Below, in pieces: positions 18,258 to 27,919 of a stretch of DNA of 64,000 bases (position 1 is the first letter of the stretch; every line of letters starts with the position of its first letter). The notes beneath the pieces were generated by a model. That model saw only the letters and a list, made by a program, of their open reading frames with translations, was not told where the DNA came from and did no database searches. The position numbers and the translations under genes are program-made. The stretch is from Microthrixaceae bacterium (lineage in GTDB: Bacteria; Actinomycetota; Acidimicrobiia; Acidimicrobiales; Microtrichaceae): NCBI GenBank assembly GCA_027493675.1, contig JAOSKI010000023.1:62001-126000 (forward strand). The letters run 5' to 3'.

Positions 18258-20459
18258 TCAGTCCAAGCTGATGGGCAGGTCGTCGGGGTCGATGACCTCG
18301 CCGGTCTCCAGGTCGACTGTGGCCGGTGCATCCTCTCCGGTCCCATCCGTCGGCAGGATGCCCACCGCCTTGAGGATCCGGTCCTGGATCTCCAACATGA
18401 TGTCGAGGTTGTCTGCGATGAACGCCTTGGAGTTCTCGCGACCCTGCCCCAACTGCTCGCCCTCGTAGGTGTACCAGGCACCCGACTTCTTGACGATGTC
18501 GTGCTCCACACCGAGATCGAGCAGGGACCCCCTCACGGGAGATCCCCTTGCCGTACATGATGTCGAACTCGGCCTGGCGGAACGGTGCGGAGACCTTGTT
18601 CTTGACGACCTTCACCCGGGTGCGGTTGCCCACCACCTCGACGCCGTCCTTGATGGCCTCGATGCGGCGGATGTCGAGGCGCACGGAGCTGTAGAACTTG
18701 AGTGCCCGCCCACCGGGGGGTGGTCTCGGGCGAGTTGTGCACCATCACTCCGTCGACGAAGTAGTTGTGGGTGCCCTCGATCTCGAGGTCGTAGCGGTCA
18801 CTCGCCTCGCGGCCACCCGCATCCGGCTGCAATGCCAATGGCCGCTTGTCCAGGATCGGTACAGGGACCAACTCCAGGCGCTCCTCGACGAACATCGGCT
18901 CCACACCGAAACGACCGCGGTACACCGGAGTCAGCTTGTGCTGCATCTCAGGGTGCACAAACGGGGCGATGAGGGCATGGAACTTGACCGTCTCGTCGCC
19001 GGTGAAGGACAACACCGCCCTCGCACCTGCCCGGTCGTGGCGCAATCGGGCTTCGATGCCCCAGGTGTCGCGCAGGTGCTCGACCAGACGCTCACGCGTG
19101 CCCGCAGACATGTCCTGCACGCACACCTCGCTGTTGCCGGCACCACCCTTGGTGCGCCCCTGATGGTCGACAACCGCGGGTTCGAAGGTGCCGCGATCCT
19201 GGTACCAGATCGCGAGGGACAGCGGCGTGAGGCCCTTCAGGTAGTCCTCGCTGAAGACCTTCTGGGAGCCCAGGTACACAGAACGCCACAGCTCGGCGAG
19301 CTCTACGAGGGGCATCAGCTCCCATGTCACCGCGCCTTCGGCACCACTCGAGCGGCGTGGATCCACGTTCTCGAACAGCGACGCCTTCCAGTCGCCGTAG
19401 CCGGCCTGCTCCCCGCCGTGGGTGAACCCCAGGCCGGCGGGCCGTCGAGTCGTCGTGCTGGGACAGGGACGCGCTGCCCATCAGGGTGCCCAGGACGACC
19501 TCCCATTGGAAGCCCGACAGGAGGTGCGGTGCGCTGCGCAACACCCGATCACCGACCTGCAGGTCCCCCGCCTCTCGCCAACCAGCGGGCGTCATCACCT
19601 GATGGTTCGCAGTGACCGCGAAGTTCGACTCCTCCTGCCGGCCGACACCGGGAACCCGGAAGTCGACGAAGTGCTCGGTCAGACCGTTGTTGAACCAGTT
19701 CACGACCTTGCGGGGCACCACCTCGCCGGTGTCGAAGTCGTAGCTCAACACCTCCACGGGAAGCTTCTCCTGCACGATCGTGGCGATCGGAAGCGAACCA
19801 CCGTCGGCCAGGGACACCACGGACTCGCCGTGCACACAACCGAACATGACCCCGATCTTCTCGCGGAGCTGGTTGATGAAGATGCAGATCGTCCTGGTCC
19901 GGTTGAGGCTCGCGGTGAGCTTGCGCAGGGCCTGGGACATGAGGCGGGCCTGCAGGCCGACGTGGCTGTCGCCCATGTCACCCTCGATCTCAGCGCGTGG
20001 GGTCAGGGCCGCCACCGAGTCGATGACCACGACGTCGATCGCGCCGGAACGCACGAGCATGTCGCAGATCTCCAGCGCCTGCTCGCCGGTGTCGGGCTGG
20101 GAGATGTAGAGCTCGTCGATGTCGACGCCGATGGCGGCGGCGTAGACCGGATCCATGGCGTGCTCGGCGTCGATGTAGGCGCAGGTGCCACCGGTGCGCT
20201 GCGCTTCAGCCACCACGTGCATCGCCAGGGTGGACTTGCCCGATGACTCCGGGCCGTAGATCTCGGTCACACGGCCTCGCGGCAACCCACCGATCCCCAG
20301 GGCGACATCGAGTGCCAGGGCGCCGGTCGACACCGACTCGACGTTCATGGCGGGCTTGTCGCCCATCTTCATGACCGACCCCTTGCCGAACTGCTTCTCG
20401 ATCTGGCCCAGGGCCATGTCGAGTGCCTTGGCTGCATCCTGTGTGGAATCCTTCGCCAT
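18258..20459 (-). CDS. recA: RecA recombinase precursor interrupted by an intein
   Basis: DNA-dependent ATPase for strand exchange and LexA co-protease. ATG at 20459; extein N part residues 1-207 with Walker [24 protein letters not shown]-like [12 protein letters not shown], and [19 protein letters not shown], ending REKIGVMFG. An intein of about 368 residues follows (18734-19838), then the extein resumes at [20 protein letters not shown] (an extra C in a run of six near 18718 breaks the frame), [20 protein letters not shown], and the C-terminus ending DDLPISLD. Extein about 366 residues. A perfect LexA box lies 177 bases upstream. No recX lies between recA and miaB. Confidence 0.95.
18734..19838 (-). 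other. Intein within RecA at the MFG/SPETT site
   Basis: Starts at Cys ([19 protein letters not shown], block A) directly after Gly207 and ends FVDGVMVHN before Ser, so it is a C...HN/S-type intein. Block B is [17 protein letters not shown] (TxxH). A LAGLIDADG-type endonuclease is indicated by [20 protein letters not shown] and [18 protein letters not shown]; in homologues the second reads IWYMDDGxx, so an acidic residue appears lost here. Block F is [19 protein letters not shown]. The frame changes near 19450 and 19340. The insertion point equals that of the M. leprae RecA intein and differs from that of M. tuberculosis. Confidence 0.92.
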
Positions 20460-20635
20460 CGTCGTGCTCCTTTGTGCGTTGGTTGCAGCGGGGTCTGCTG
20501 TGGGCTGTGGTGCCGTGCCCTCTCGGGCGTCGGCTCTAGAGGAATGAACCTAGGAGTGGGGTGTGACATGGCCCCGGAACCTCCCGGTCGTGCTCACCCG
20601 GCCACCCACACGGGCAGGTCACATGAATGTAGTTC

Positions 20636-20649
20636 CGAACGGGTGTTCG
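20636..20649. promoter_or_regulatory. LexA (SOS) box upstream of recA
   Basis: CGAACGGGTGTTCG, an exact CGAAC-N4-GTTCG palindrome 177 bases before the recA start, between recA and thpR. Confidence 0.9.
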
Positions 20650-20678
20650 ACTCAAGCATTTCGACCCGGCACGGGCCG

Positions 20679-21176
20679 TCACCCGATCGGAAGCGTCGCG
20701 ATCACCCGGTGCTGCGCCGTGCGCGCCCGTGATCGACGAGACGACCTCGACCTCCTCGGGCACCCACCGCGCGCTGAGCGGTTCACCGAGGGTGGACCCA
20801 CCGCCCGGCTCCGGGCACGCGCCAGGGTGAGGTGACCCCGGAAGGGATGCTCGGGAGGCCGGCCGATCCCCTGTGTGCAGCGGCGCACCTGTGCCGCAAG
20901 GTCCTCCAGGCCCACCACCGGCACCATGACCACGCGATCGCCGAGGGTCCCCACCGCTGGACCCAGCACGGCCGTGCAGCGCATGAGGTCCTCGCCGCGC
21001 AGCGCCCCCCAGCACCTCCTCGGGGTCGCTGTCGCCGAGGAAGCGAAGCGTGACGTGCCACTGCTCGGGAGGCGTGAAGCGCAGACCCGGGTCCTCGGGG
21101 TGTTCCAACCCGGCTAGGACCCGCTGCACCGCCGGGGGGGTCGCACCGCCACGAAGAGGCGCCGCGCGCAGCTCAA
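20679..21176 (-). CDS. thpR: RNA 2',3'-cyclic phosphodiesterase (2H phosphoesterase)
   Basis: Small 2H-family enzyme hydrolysing 2',3'-cyclic phosphates of RNA. The TTG at 21176 overlaps the cinA stop as TTGA and gives MSCARRLFVAVRPP. The first catalytic motif is EQWHVTLRFLGD (HxTLxFLG) near residue 50; after a frame change near 21005 the second is PFRGHLTLARAR (HxTLAR). The C-terminus is ...HRVIATLPIG-TGA. Frame changes also near 21135 (a run of seven C) and 20790. About 166 residues, slightly short but complete in both HxT motifs. Confidence 0.83.
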
Positions 21177-22538
21177 GGCGCGTCGGGGGTCCTGTCGCGA
21201 CCACGGTCGCCGACGGCGAACGGGTCCGCCGAACCGGAACCGAGACCGACACCTCCGTCGTCGGTCGCCAACAGCGCACGGCGCAGCATCCCCAGCAACG
21301 TGATCACGGTGAACTCACGCACCTGCTTGCGACGACCCGGCAGGCGCACCTCGATCGACTCGATGCCGCCACCTGCCGCGGGGTCGCCCACCGCCACTGC
21401 CATGCAGACCGTGCCCGGTGGACGGCCCTCGGACGGATCGGGACCCGCCACCCCGGTGGCCGCGACCGCCACGTCGGTCCCCAACAGGCCACGAACACCG
21501 CTCGCCATGGCCCGAGCGGCCGCCTCGGTCACCACCGGACCCTCAGGCACCTCGAGAAGGTCGTGCTTGACCGCCGCGGAGTAGCCGATCACGCCACCCA
21601 CATAGACGTCGCTGGCACCCGGGATGTCACAGATCCTCGATCCGACCATCCCGCCGGTGAGCGACTCGGCTGTTGCGAGCGTGAGCCCCCGGTCCCGCAG
21701 CATCTCGATCACCACCGACTCCATGGTGTCTTCGTCGGTACCGAAGACCAGCGGGCCGAGCAGCTCACGCAGGCGCTGCTCCTCCTCGGCGAGCAGTGCC
21801 TCGGCCTCGTCGGCCGTCGAGGACTTTCGCGGTGATGCGGACCTTCAGGCCCTCGGCCCCCGATGCGAGGGAACGCGATGGTGGGGTTCCCCGCTCCGTC
21901 GAGCTCGTAGATCCTCTCCGCCAACAGCTCCGCGAGCCCCGATTCGGATTCACCCCAGGTGCGCAGCACACGGGAGCGGATCACGTTGGCCAGGCCCGCC
22001 CGTCGCTGGAGGTCGGCGAGCACGGTGCCCTCCATCATCTCCTGCATCTCCCAGGGCACCCCCGGCATCGCGTAGACGATCTTCTCCGCCGCGGCGGCAT
22101 CCCTCCCGCAGGGGTCACGGTCACCGGGCAGATCAACCCCGGCGCGGTCCCCGGTTGCTCTGGTATGAACTCCGCACCCCGGGGTCGTTGTGCCTGCACC
22201 AGGTTGTTCGCCGGCATGCGGCGCGAGGCACCCTCGAACATGGCGATGATCCGCTCCTCCATCTCCACGTCCGACTCGAGCCCGACGCCCATCACCTCCG
22301 CCAGAGCGGAGCGCGTCAGGTCGTCCTGGGTCGGCCCCAACCCACCGCAGCAGATGACCGCATCGCTGCGCGCCAGGGCCGTCTGGAGGACCTCCACGAT
22401 GCGGGCCCTGTTGTCCCCCACGGTCACCTGGAAGTGCGAGTCGATGCCCACCAGCGCCAACCGCTCCCCTATCCACGCCGAGTTGGTGTCCTGGATCTGA
22501 CCCAGGAGCAACTCGGTTCCGACTGCGACCACCTCCAC
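21173..22538 (-). CDS. cinA: CinA, nicotinamide-nucleotide amidase / competence-damage protein
   Basis: Two-domain protein. The N-terminal MoaB-like domain starts at the GTG at 22538 (VEVVAVGTELLLGQIQDTNS) and includes VICCGGLGPTQDDLTRSALA and IVYAMPGVPWEMQEMM. The C-terminal deamidase domain from 21724 (IEMLRDRGLTLATAESLTGG) holds the catalytic Ser in AESLTGG, VVIGYSAAVKHDLL-like GGVIGYSAAVKHDLLEV and VAVAATGVAGPDPSEGRPPG. The full fusion is the usual bacterial CinA. Frame changes near 22100, 21870 and 21800. Placement between pgsA and recA is widespread in bacteria. Confidence 0.9.
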
Positions 22539-22552
22539 GCATGGCGGCGAAC

Positions 22553-23100
22553 CTAGCGGCTTCCGCCTGCGACAACCGAGGAGTCCGCATCACCGCGAGG
22601 AAGCGCCAGCGGGCGGCGCGCGCGTCCCAGCTGTAGACCACCGAGGTTCCGGCGATCCGGTCGTAGAGCGCACGACGATGACGACCGAACACGATGGGAA
22701 GGAACCCGATCCCCATGGTGAGGAAGCCCAGCGGGAACGTGAGGATCCTCAGCGCGGCCGCACGCGGCGTGCACGGAGAGCCCTGGGCCATCACCACGCG
22801 GATGCCGAGCACCGCCATGCCGGGCGACTTGCCCGACACGCTCCACGGATAGGCGAAGTACACGAAGTTCCAAACCCCGAACAGCCCGACGGTCACCAGG
22901 ACCCCTGACACATCGAGGGTGACCTTGCCGTCGGTCACCAGCGAGATCACCCACGACGCCACGGCGGTCACGAACGAGAAGCTGAACACCGCTGTCGCCT
23001 GGTCGAGCGCGAACGCCGCCAGTCGGCTCACCGGGCCTGCGTAGTGACCCTGGAGCGACACCGCCTCGGAGTGCTCGGTCCGGTCGTAGTGGGGCATCAC
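22553..23100 (-). CDS. RDD family membrane protein
   Basis: Starts at GTG 23100 (VMPHYDRTEHSEAVSLQGHY), overlapping the stop of the repeat-protein gene. The RDD pattern is present: GPVSRLAAFALDQATAVFSF with Arg and Asp in the first helix, helices SFVTAVASWVISLVTDGKV and VLVTVGLFGVWNFVYFAYPW, then SGKSPGMAVLGIRVV, FPLGFLTMGIGFLPIVFGRH and the second Asp in RRALYDRIAGTSVVYSW. About 183 residues. The open frame continues into cinA; a TAG at 22553-22555 after one indel is the probable end. Function of RDD proteins is mostly unknown, with some acting in ion transport. Confidence 0.82.
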
Positions 23101-23996
23101 GGGCTCTCCTGTGAGCCGGCGGAATCCGATCCACGGGTCGTATCGTCGCCCTCAGGCAGCGAACGGGGTGGTCCCACGAGCTCGGGTGGCCCCGCCGGGA
23201 GGTCCGCGGGGTCGCGCCGCATCATCCTGTTGGCCACCGACACGACCATGTTGTCGAGCGACACTCCCTGACGGCGCACCGCATCCAGCGACGCCGTCGC
23301 CACGCCGGAGGTGGACCGGGCGATTATCGACCCGAGCTCGGTCTCGGCGACGATGCGGTCGACGTCCACCCTGGAGACCACCTCGTTGAGGTCGATGCGA
23401 TCCAGGAGCCCGTCGATGTCGATGCGGTCCAACAGGGCTCCCACGTCGATGCGCTCCAGCAGCGAATCCAGGTCGATGCGCTCCAGGAGGGCTCCCACGT
23501 CGATGCGCTCCAGCAGCGCATTCAGATCGACCTTCGAGATGATGCCGTCGATGTCCACACGGTCGATGATCCCCTGCACGTCCACATCCCCCACGAGCTC
23601 GTTCACGTCGACTTGTGACACGATGCCGGAGACGTCGATGCGTGACACGAGGCGATCCATGTCGATGCGATCCAGCAGCGCGTTCACGTCGATCGCATCG
23701 AGGATCTCGTTCAGGTTCACCACCTCGACCACCTCGGGGGTGATGTTCCTCACCGCCTCACGCGCGGCCGGAGCAGCACGCTCACGCACCTCCTTGCCCT
23801 CCTCGGCGAGCGGTGCGGTGACGAACCGGGCGGCGGCCGACACCGCCCTGCCGGGCAGGCTGCGCCCCAGCGCACCCGCGGCACGCCCTGCCCCCGACGC
23901 CGCACCGATCGCGGCGTCCAGCGCCCACTCCGCTCCGGCGCCGTCCTCGGCCGGCTCGCCGGACTCGGTCTCGTCGTCTGGGTCCTGCGATGTCAC
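23097..23996 (-). CDS. Acidic protein with fourteen tandem nine-residue repeats
   Basis: GTG start at 23996 (VTSQDPDDETESGEPAEDGA), 299 residues, frame intact. After an acidic and then Ala/Arg-rich head, residues 96-221 consist of fourteen consecutive nine-residue units such as NALLDRIDM, GALLERIDL, DGLLDRIDL and NELVGDVDV, with an Ile/Val-Asp pair at positions 7-8, then DRIVAETELGSIIARSTSG and a tail NMVVSVANRMMRR. The regular spacing suggests an amphipathic rod or solenoid. The stop overlaps the RDD start (GTGATG), and I recall similar repeats preceding an RDD domain inside one polypeptide in other actinobacteria, so the two probably work together. No biochemical role can be given. Confidence 0.75.
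   Translation of the reverse strand: MTSQDPDDETESGEPAEDGAGAEWALDAAIGAASGAGRAAGALGRSLPGRAVSAAARFVTAPLAEEGKEVRERAAPAAREAVRNITPEVVEVVNLNEILDAIDVNALLDRIDMDRLVSRIDVSGIVSQVDVNELVGDVDVQGIIDRVDIDGIISKVDLNALLERIDVGALLERIDLDSLLERIDVGALLDRIDIDGLLDRIDLNEVVSRVDVDRIVAETELGSIIARSTSGVATASLDAVRRQGVSLDNMVVSVANRMMRRDPADLPAGPPELVGPPRSLPEGDDTTRGSDSAGSQESP
23334..23711 (-). repeat. Fourteen 27-base tandem repeats encoding the nine-residue units
   Basis: Codons for residues 96-221 of the repeat protein. Several units are nearly identical at the DNA level (GTCGATGCGCTCCAGCAG and related strings on the plus strand), which points to recent unit duplication as well as selection on the protein. Confidence 0.85.
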
Positions 23997-24129
23997 GCCC
24001 ACGAGTCTGGCCCATCCACGGTCGACCAAGCGGCCTCCGATCGCGGCAGTGTCCCCACACAAGGTACAGCGCCGTCCACCTCGACGGCACGGCCATGGCA
24101 CCACCGGCACCGATGGAGGATCGCCACTG

Positions 24130-24724
24130 CTACTGCCCGCCTGATCCGGCGTTCGGCGAATCCCCCATCGAGGTGGCCCGCGACCCGGCCCGGATGTACT
24201 GGATGGCGCTCACCCATGCGACCACGACCGCCGCCCACAGGCACACCACCGCCATCCAGTGGTGCTGCGCCGTCCATGGGAACACCACCAAGGTGACCGA
24301 GGTGAACTGCAGGAACGTCTTGAACTTCGCGAGCGCGATGCCTGGATCGCGAGGCGCGGCGCGCCCAGAAGGAACGGAAGCCCGATATCAGGGCCTCCCC
24401 GAACGGTGATCAACGCGACCGGCAGCCACCAGAAGTCACCGGCCACGACCACCGCCCATAGACCGCCCAACGCGAGGACCTTGTCGGCGAGCGGATCCAG
24501 GAACGCACCCGAACGTGTGGTCCCATGCCTTCGGGCAAGGTATCCGTCGAGGCTGTCCGAGGCTGTGATCACCAGCCACAGCGTGAACACCCCCAGCTCG
24601 GTCCCCGCTCGACGATCGCCCAGAGCACGACCGGGGACACCACGAGGCGGACCACGGTGACGACGTTGGCAGGCGTGAGCACGGCCGATGGCCCGAAGGT
24701 CTTCGGTGCCTCTGCCTTGGTCAT
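24130..24724 (-). CDS. pgsA: CDP-diacylglycerol-glycerol-3-phosphate 3-phosphatidyltransferase
   Basis: Makes phosphatidylglycerophosphate for the membrane. ATG at 24724 overlaps the rimO stop (ATGA). N-terminus MTKAEAPKTFGPSAVLTPAN, first helix VVTVVRLVVSPVVLWAI; after a break near 24600 the CDP-alcohol motif is complete: DSLDGYLARRHG then SGAFLDPLADK (DxxDGxxAR...G...D...D). Further helices LWAVVVAGDFWWLPVALITV, TFLQFTSVTLVVFPW and MAVVCLWAAVVVAWVSAI. Breaks also near 24400 and 24345. About 198 residues. Another CDP-alcohol transferase specificity is possible, but gene order next to cinA favours PgsA. Confidence 0.87.
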
Positions 24725-25991
24725 GGCCGCACCGCTGTGAGGTCCGGCCCTGCCGCCGCGACGATGCGCACCTCGTGGAGCTCTCCCACCGCCAAGTCGC
24801 TGGGCACCTCGACGATCCCGTCGATCTGGGGGGCCTCGCGATGGGAGCGGGCGATCCCGGGTTCGTCGACCAGGACGGTCGCGGTCGTGCCCACGAGCGC
24901 GTCCCGGCGACGCCGAGATGCGGTCCTGCACCTCGGTCAGCTCGGCGAGGCGTTCGGTGACCAGCGGATCAGGCACGACGCCGTCCAGGCCTATCGCGTA
25001 GGTTCCCTCCTCCGCGGAATACCTGAAGAACCCGCACCAGTCGAGCTGTGCTGCATCGAGGAACTCGAGCAACCGGTCGTGGTCCTCCTCGGTCTCTCCC
25101 GGGTAGCCCACGATGAAGTTCGAGCGGGTCGCGGCATCCGGTGCCATGGCGCGGATGCGGCCGATGCGCTCCAGGAACGCGTCGGCGTTGCCTGCGCGGC
25201 GCATCCGGCGCAACAGGCGCGGTGACACGTGCTGGAGGGACAGGTCGAAGTACGGCACCGGCGATCCTGCGATGGCATCGATCAGTGGGTCGGTCAACTC
25301 ACTTGGATGCAGGTACAGGCACCGCACCCAGTCGACCCGGCGGGCCACCTCGTGGAGCAGGTCGGCGATCCGCCGGCGCCCGTGTGCCCCGTCGCGCCCG
25401 TACGCGCCCAGGTCCTGCGCTATCAGCACCACCTCGCGCACGCCGAGCTGTTCGACCTCTTCGAGCACCGCCGCCATGTCACGACTCCGCTGAGGACCGC
25501 GGAACGACGGGATGGCACAGAACCCGCAGGCCTTGTCGCATCCCTCGGCGACCTTGACATACGCCCACGGTCGGCTCGCCGGGGGTCGCGGCAGGTTCAA
25601 CAGGTCGAACGACGGAAGGGGGTCGTGCTCGCCGGGGCCCTGCCGACCGCCTCGATCGGTCCGCAGCGTGACCGGCACCCCGAAGCCGCTGACCCGGTCG
25701 ACCTCCGGGCAGGGCATCGGCCAGCTCGGAACCGTACCGCTGCGCCATGCAGCCCGTCACCACCAGCTCGGAGCCTTCCCCACGCCGGTCGTGCAGATCC
25801 AGGATCGTCGCCACCGACTCCTCGCGGGCCTCGGCCACGAAGGCACACGTGTTCACCACGACCACATCGGCGGAAGCCGGATCCGCGGCCTCGCTCAGGC
25901 CCTCGCTCACCATGCGCGCGGCCAGCTTCTCGGAATCCACTTCGTTCTTCCCACAACCGAGGGTCTCGAGCCAGTAGGTACGCGCCACCAC
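24721..25991 (-). CDS. rimO: Ribosomal protein S12 methylthiotransferase
   Basis: Radical-SAM enzyme adding a methylthio group to the conserved Asp of S12. Start at 25991 gives MVARTYWLETLGCGKNEVDS, then VVVVNTCAFVAEAREES and ELVVTGCMAQRYGSEL (three cluster Cys). After a break near 25700: WAYVKVAEGCDKACGFCAIP (CxxxCxxC), VVLIAQDLGAYGRDG, LYLHPSELTDPLIDAI, YFDLSLQHVSPRLLRRMRR, NFIVGYPGETEEDHDRLLEF. Break near 24905, then a TRAM domain ending VEVPSDLAVGELHEVRIV. CGKNxVDSE and the AFVAEAREES segment distinguish RimO from MiaB. About 424 residues. Confidence 0.9.
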
Positions 25992-26275
25992 TGCAGCCTA
26001 TTCGTGGGACTGTGCGGGCCTACCCGTTACCCGTCAGCACAGCGCGACCGCGATCGCCCTTGGTCCGCCCCACAACCCCAACCGAGGCCAGGGGCGTCCG
26101 CCGATCGGAATCGGTGAGCGCCTCCGATACGAGAAGGCGGTATGGCGGCACAGCCGCCACGATCGAGCCTGGTGAGACGTGACCTATCGACGCTGGCTGG
26201 GTCCTCGATCGTTCGTGTGCGGTTGGCAGAGTGGATCTATAGGACGCCACACGCCACCTGTGTATGCTGATATGC

Positions 26276-26467
26276 ATGCACAGCACGAGTGTAAGGATCG
26301 ACTCCACGACCCACGACGAGTTGAAACGCCTCGCAGCCGAACTGGACACCACTGTTGGCAACACCGTGACGCTCGCGGTCCGAGCACTGCGGCAGGATCG
26401 CGTTGGTGCTGATCTCATGGCGTCACTGCGAGACGATGAGTCCGACTGGCTTGATGCCGAACTCCGG
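26276..26467 (+). CDS. Antitoxin of a MazEF-type module, ribbon-helix-helix
   Basis: About 64 residues, starting MHSTSVRIDSTTHDELKRLA and ending near DDESDWLDAELR. The N-terminal strand plus two helices (VRIDSTTHDELKRLAAELDT, TVGNTVTLAVRALRQD) is the ribbon-helix-helix pattern of MazE/VapB-like antitoxins. The natural stop is hidden by a frame change near 26460; the raw frame runs to 26596. It overlaps the toxin gene, as these pairs usually do. TATGCT eight bases upstream could be a -10 box for a nearly leaderless message, and TGCATGCA at the start is palindromic. Confidence 0.7.
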
Positions 26468-26796
26468 GTGATGTCGTCGGGGTTGAGTTCGGTGCTCCCG
26501 AGGGACGCGAAGCAGGCATGCGTCGCCCTGCTGTCGTTGTCACCGCCCAGCGAATCCTGGACGCCACACCCTCGATCATTCAGGTTGTTCCGTTGACGAG
26601 CGCAATTCGCTCGTTCCACTCCGAGGTGGTGATCGAACCCGACCCGACCAACGGTCTCGAAGCACGGTCTGCTGCACAGTGCCAGCATGTGCGAGCAGTC
26701 TCGCCAGGCCGAATTGTCGAGATCAGAGGCAACGTCGGAACGATCGCGCTGACCCAAGTCCGCGAGACGATCGCCGTGATCTTGGATCTTCCGTAG
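26454..26796 (+). CDS. MazF-family endoribonuclease toxin
   Basis: About 113 residues. With one base removed near 26463 the frame opens MPNS then GDVVGVEFGAPEGREAGMRR and continues PAVVVTAQRILDATPSIIQV, VPLTSAIRSFHSEVVIEP, ARSAAQCQHVRAVSPGRIVE, NVGTIALTQVRETIAVILDL. The GDV...F....G.EAGxRRPAVVV opening, the VxxLTS segment and the QxxxVxxxR pattern are those of MazF/PemK mRNA interferases. Encoded directly behind its antitoxin in an otherwise gene-poor stretch between rimO and ftsK, on the opposite strand from most neighbours. Confidence 0.78.
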
Positions 26797-26959
26797 GAAC
26801 CTGAGGCCGAATGCACTTGAGGTTTGCCTGATTCAACCGCAGGGACCCTGGTTCGCCGGCGCCTCGTCGCCGGTCGCCAACCGATCGATTGGGTCTGCCG
26901 CGCGAGGGGGTGACATCTGAGCTGGCTTGCCTGTTGGGCACGGTTGGAAGGATGACATC

Positions 26960-27264
26960 ATGCCCAAGCCCTATCCCCAGGAGTTCCGCGACGACGTCGT
27001 GAAGGTGGCCCGCAGCCGACCCGAGGGCGTGACCCTTGAGCAGGTTGCAGCTGATTTCGGGCTCCATCCGATGACGTCGTCGAAGTGGCTACGCCAAGTT
27101 GCTGTCGATGACGGCGACCGTCACGGTGTCGTGTCGGGTACTCAAGATCGCTCGCCAGCCCTACTACCGGTGGTTGAATACCCCGATCACCGACAGCCGG
27201 CTTGACGAGGCGTACCTCGCGAAGGCGGTGTTCGACGCGTATCGTGACGACCCCGATGACGCCA
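26960..27264 (+). pseudogene. IS3-family transposase remnant, internally deleted
   Basis: The first part reads MPKPYPQEFRDDVVKVARSR, LEQVAADFGLHPMTSSKWLR, the helix-turn-helix of an IS3 OrfA. Immediately after VAVDDGD the next frame gives VTVSCRVLKIARQPYYRWLN, DEAYLAKAVFDAYRDDPDD, the N-terminal part of OrfB. The coiled coil of OrfA and the whole DDE catalytic core of OrfB are missing, so the element cannot move by itself. Terminal inverted repeats were not found. Confidence 0.75.
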
Positions 27265-27380
27265 ACCCACCACCGCGTCCGCACTCAGCACGGCGCCCAA
27301 CACCCGTCCGCCAGACGGGGAGATGCGGACCTTCGCTGCGTCCTTCTACCGCTGAGCCCGGGGAAAGCGGGTCGGCCCGC

Positions 27381-27674
27381 TCACGCGACGGATCGAACTC
27401 GCCGCGCCTGGCGCAACGACGTGGTGGCGGCGGCTGCCGCTGACCACGACGGGATCGCCGCCCACTTCGCCGCATGGCCCACCGAACCCGGCTCCGGCCC
27501 GTTCAAGACCAGTACGGCGAGCACCACAGCAAAGACCGCCATCAGGGTTGCGTAGACCGCCGACACCGCCACGACCGCCCGACCGAACCGCGAGCCTCCG
27601 GATCCGTCTCCCTTCTGCCCACGAACCCATCGGCACACCTCGGCCAGGCGTCCGTGGTCGATCGAGCGACTCAA
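27381..27674 (-). CDS. Small membrane protein, or C-terminal part of a HEPN-like protein
   Basis: 97 residues from a TTG that overlaps the stop of the preceding frame as TTGA: LSRSIDHGRLAEVCRWVRGQ, then a membrane helix VVAVSAVYATLMAVFAVVLA and a Ser/Ala-rich tail. The opening resembles the second half of HEPN-type proteins (YRxLEHGxAKxxC), so it may be the continuation of the frame at 27671-27919 separated by one indel. As annotated it could equally be a translationally coupled second gene. No function assigned. Confidence 0.35.
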   Translation of the reverse strand: MSRSIDHGRLAEVCRWVRGQKGDGSGGSRFGRAVVAVSAVYATLMAVFAVVLAVLVLNGPEPGSVGHAAKWAAIPSWSAAAAATTSLRQARRVRSVA

Positions 27675-27919
27675 CCGGTAGCGATCTTCGATGGACGACC
27701 GGGGGCCGACCGGCGTGCCGCGGCGAAGCTCACCGCGTGGACCGCCGAGTAGTACGCCGCTGACACGGCTCGACTAAGCCACAGGGTACGGGGTCGGCCG
27801 TCGGCCGCCCCCAAGGCGAACGTAGTCACATTCACCCGGATGCCCCCGAACGACTGCCCATCGAGCCAACTACGGACGGCCACCTCGGGTGAGTCCGTTG
27901 TGGCCATGCTGGTCTGCAT
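27671..27919 (-). CDS. Possible HEPN-domain protein, N-terminal part
   Basis: From ATG 27919: MQTSMATTDSPEVAVRSWLD, GGIRVNVTTFALGAADGRPR, LSRAVSAAYYSAVHAVSFAA, ending SKIATG at the TGA 27671-27673. The SRAxxAAYYxxxHA helix is common in HEPN and related nucleotidyl-binding helical proteins found beside toxin-antitoxin loci. Weak resemblance only. It lies 400 bases from the IS3 remnant and shares the island with MazEF. Confidence 0.35.
   Translation of the reverse strand: MQTSMATTDSPEVAVRSWLDGQSFGGIRVNVTTFALGAADGRPRTLWLSRAVSAAYYSAVHAVSFAAARRSAPGRPSKIATG

Noticed and set aside
21709-23100. RDD-CinA fusion protein of 463 residues
   Set aside because: Between the RDD domain and the CinA fragment the frame encodes no CinA sequence, while the correct CinA N-terminus is in another frame with its own GTG start.
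23334-23711. Tandem 27-base repeats as a CRISPR array
   Set aside because: There are no unique spacers; units are contiguous, in one frame, and encode a regular protein repeat.
26020-26757. A 245-residue minus-strand protein
   Set aside because: Antisense to MazEF, Ser/Arg-rich and without motifs; the plus-strand toxin-antitoxin frames have family signatures.
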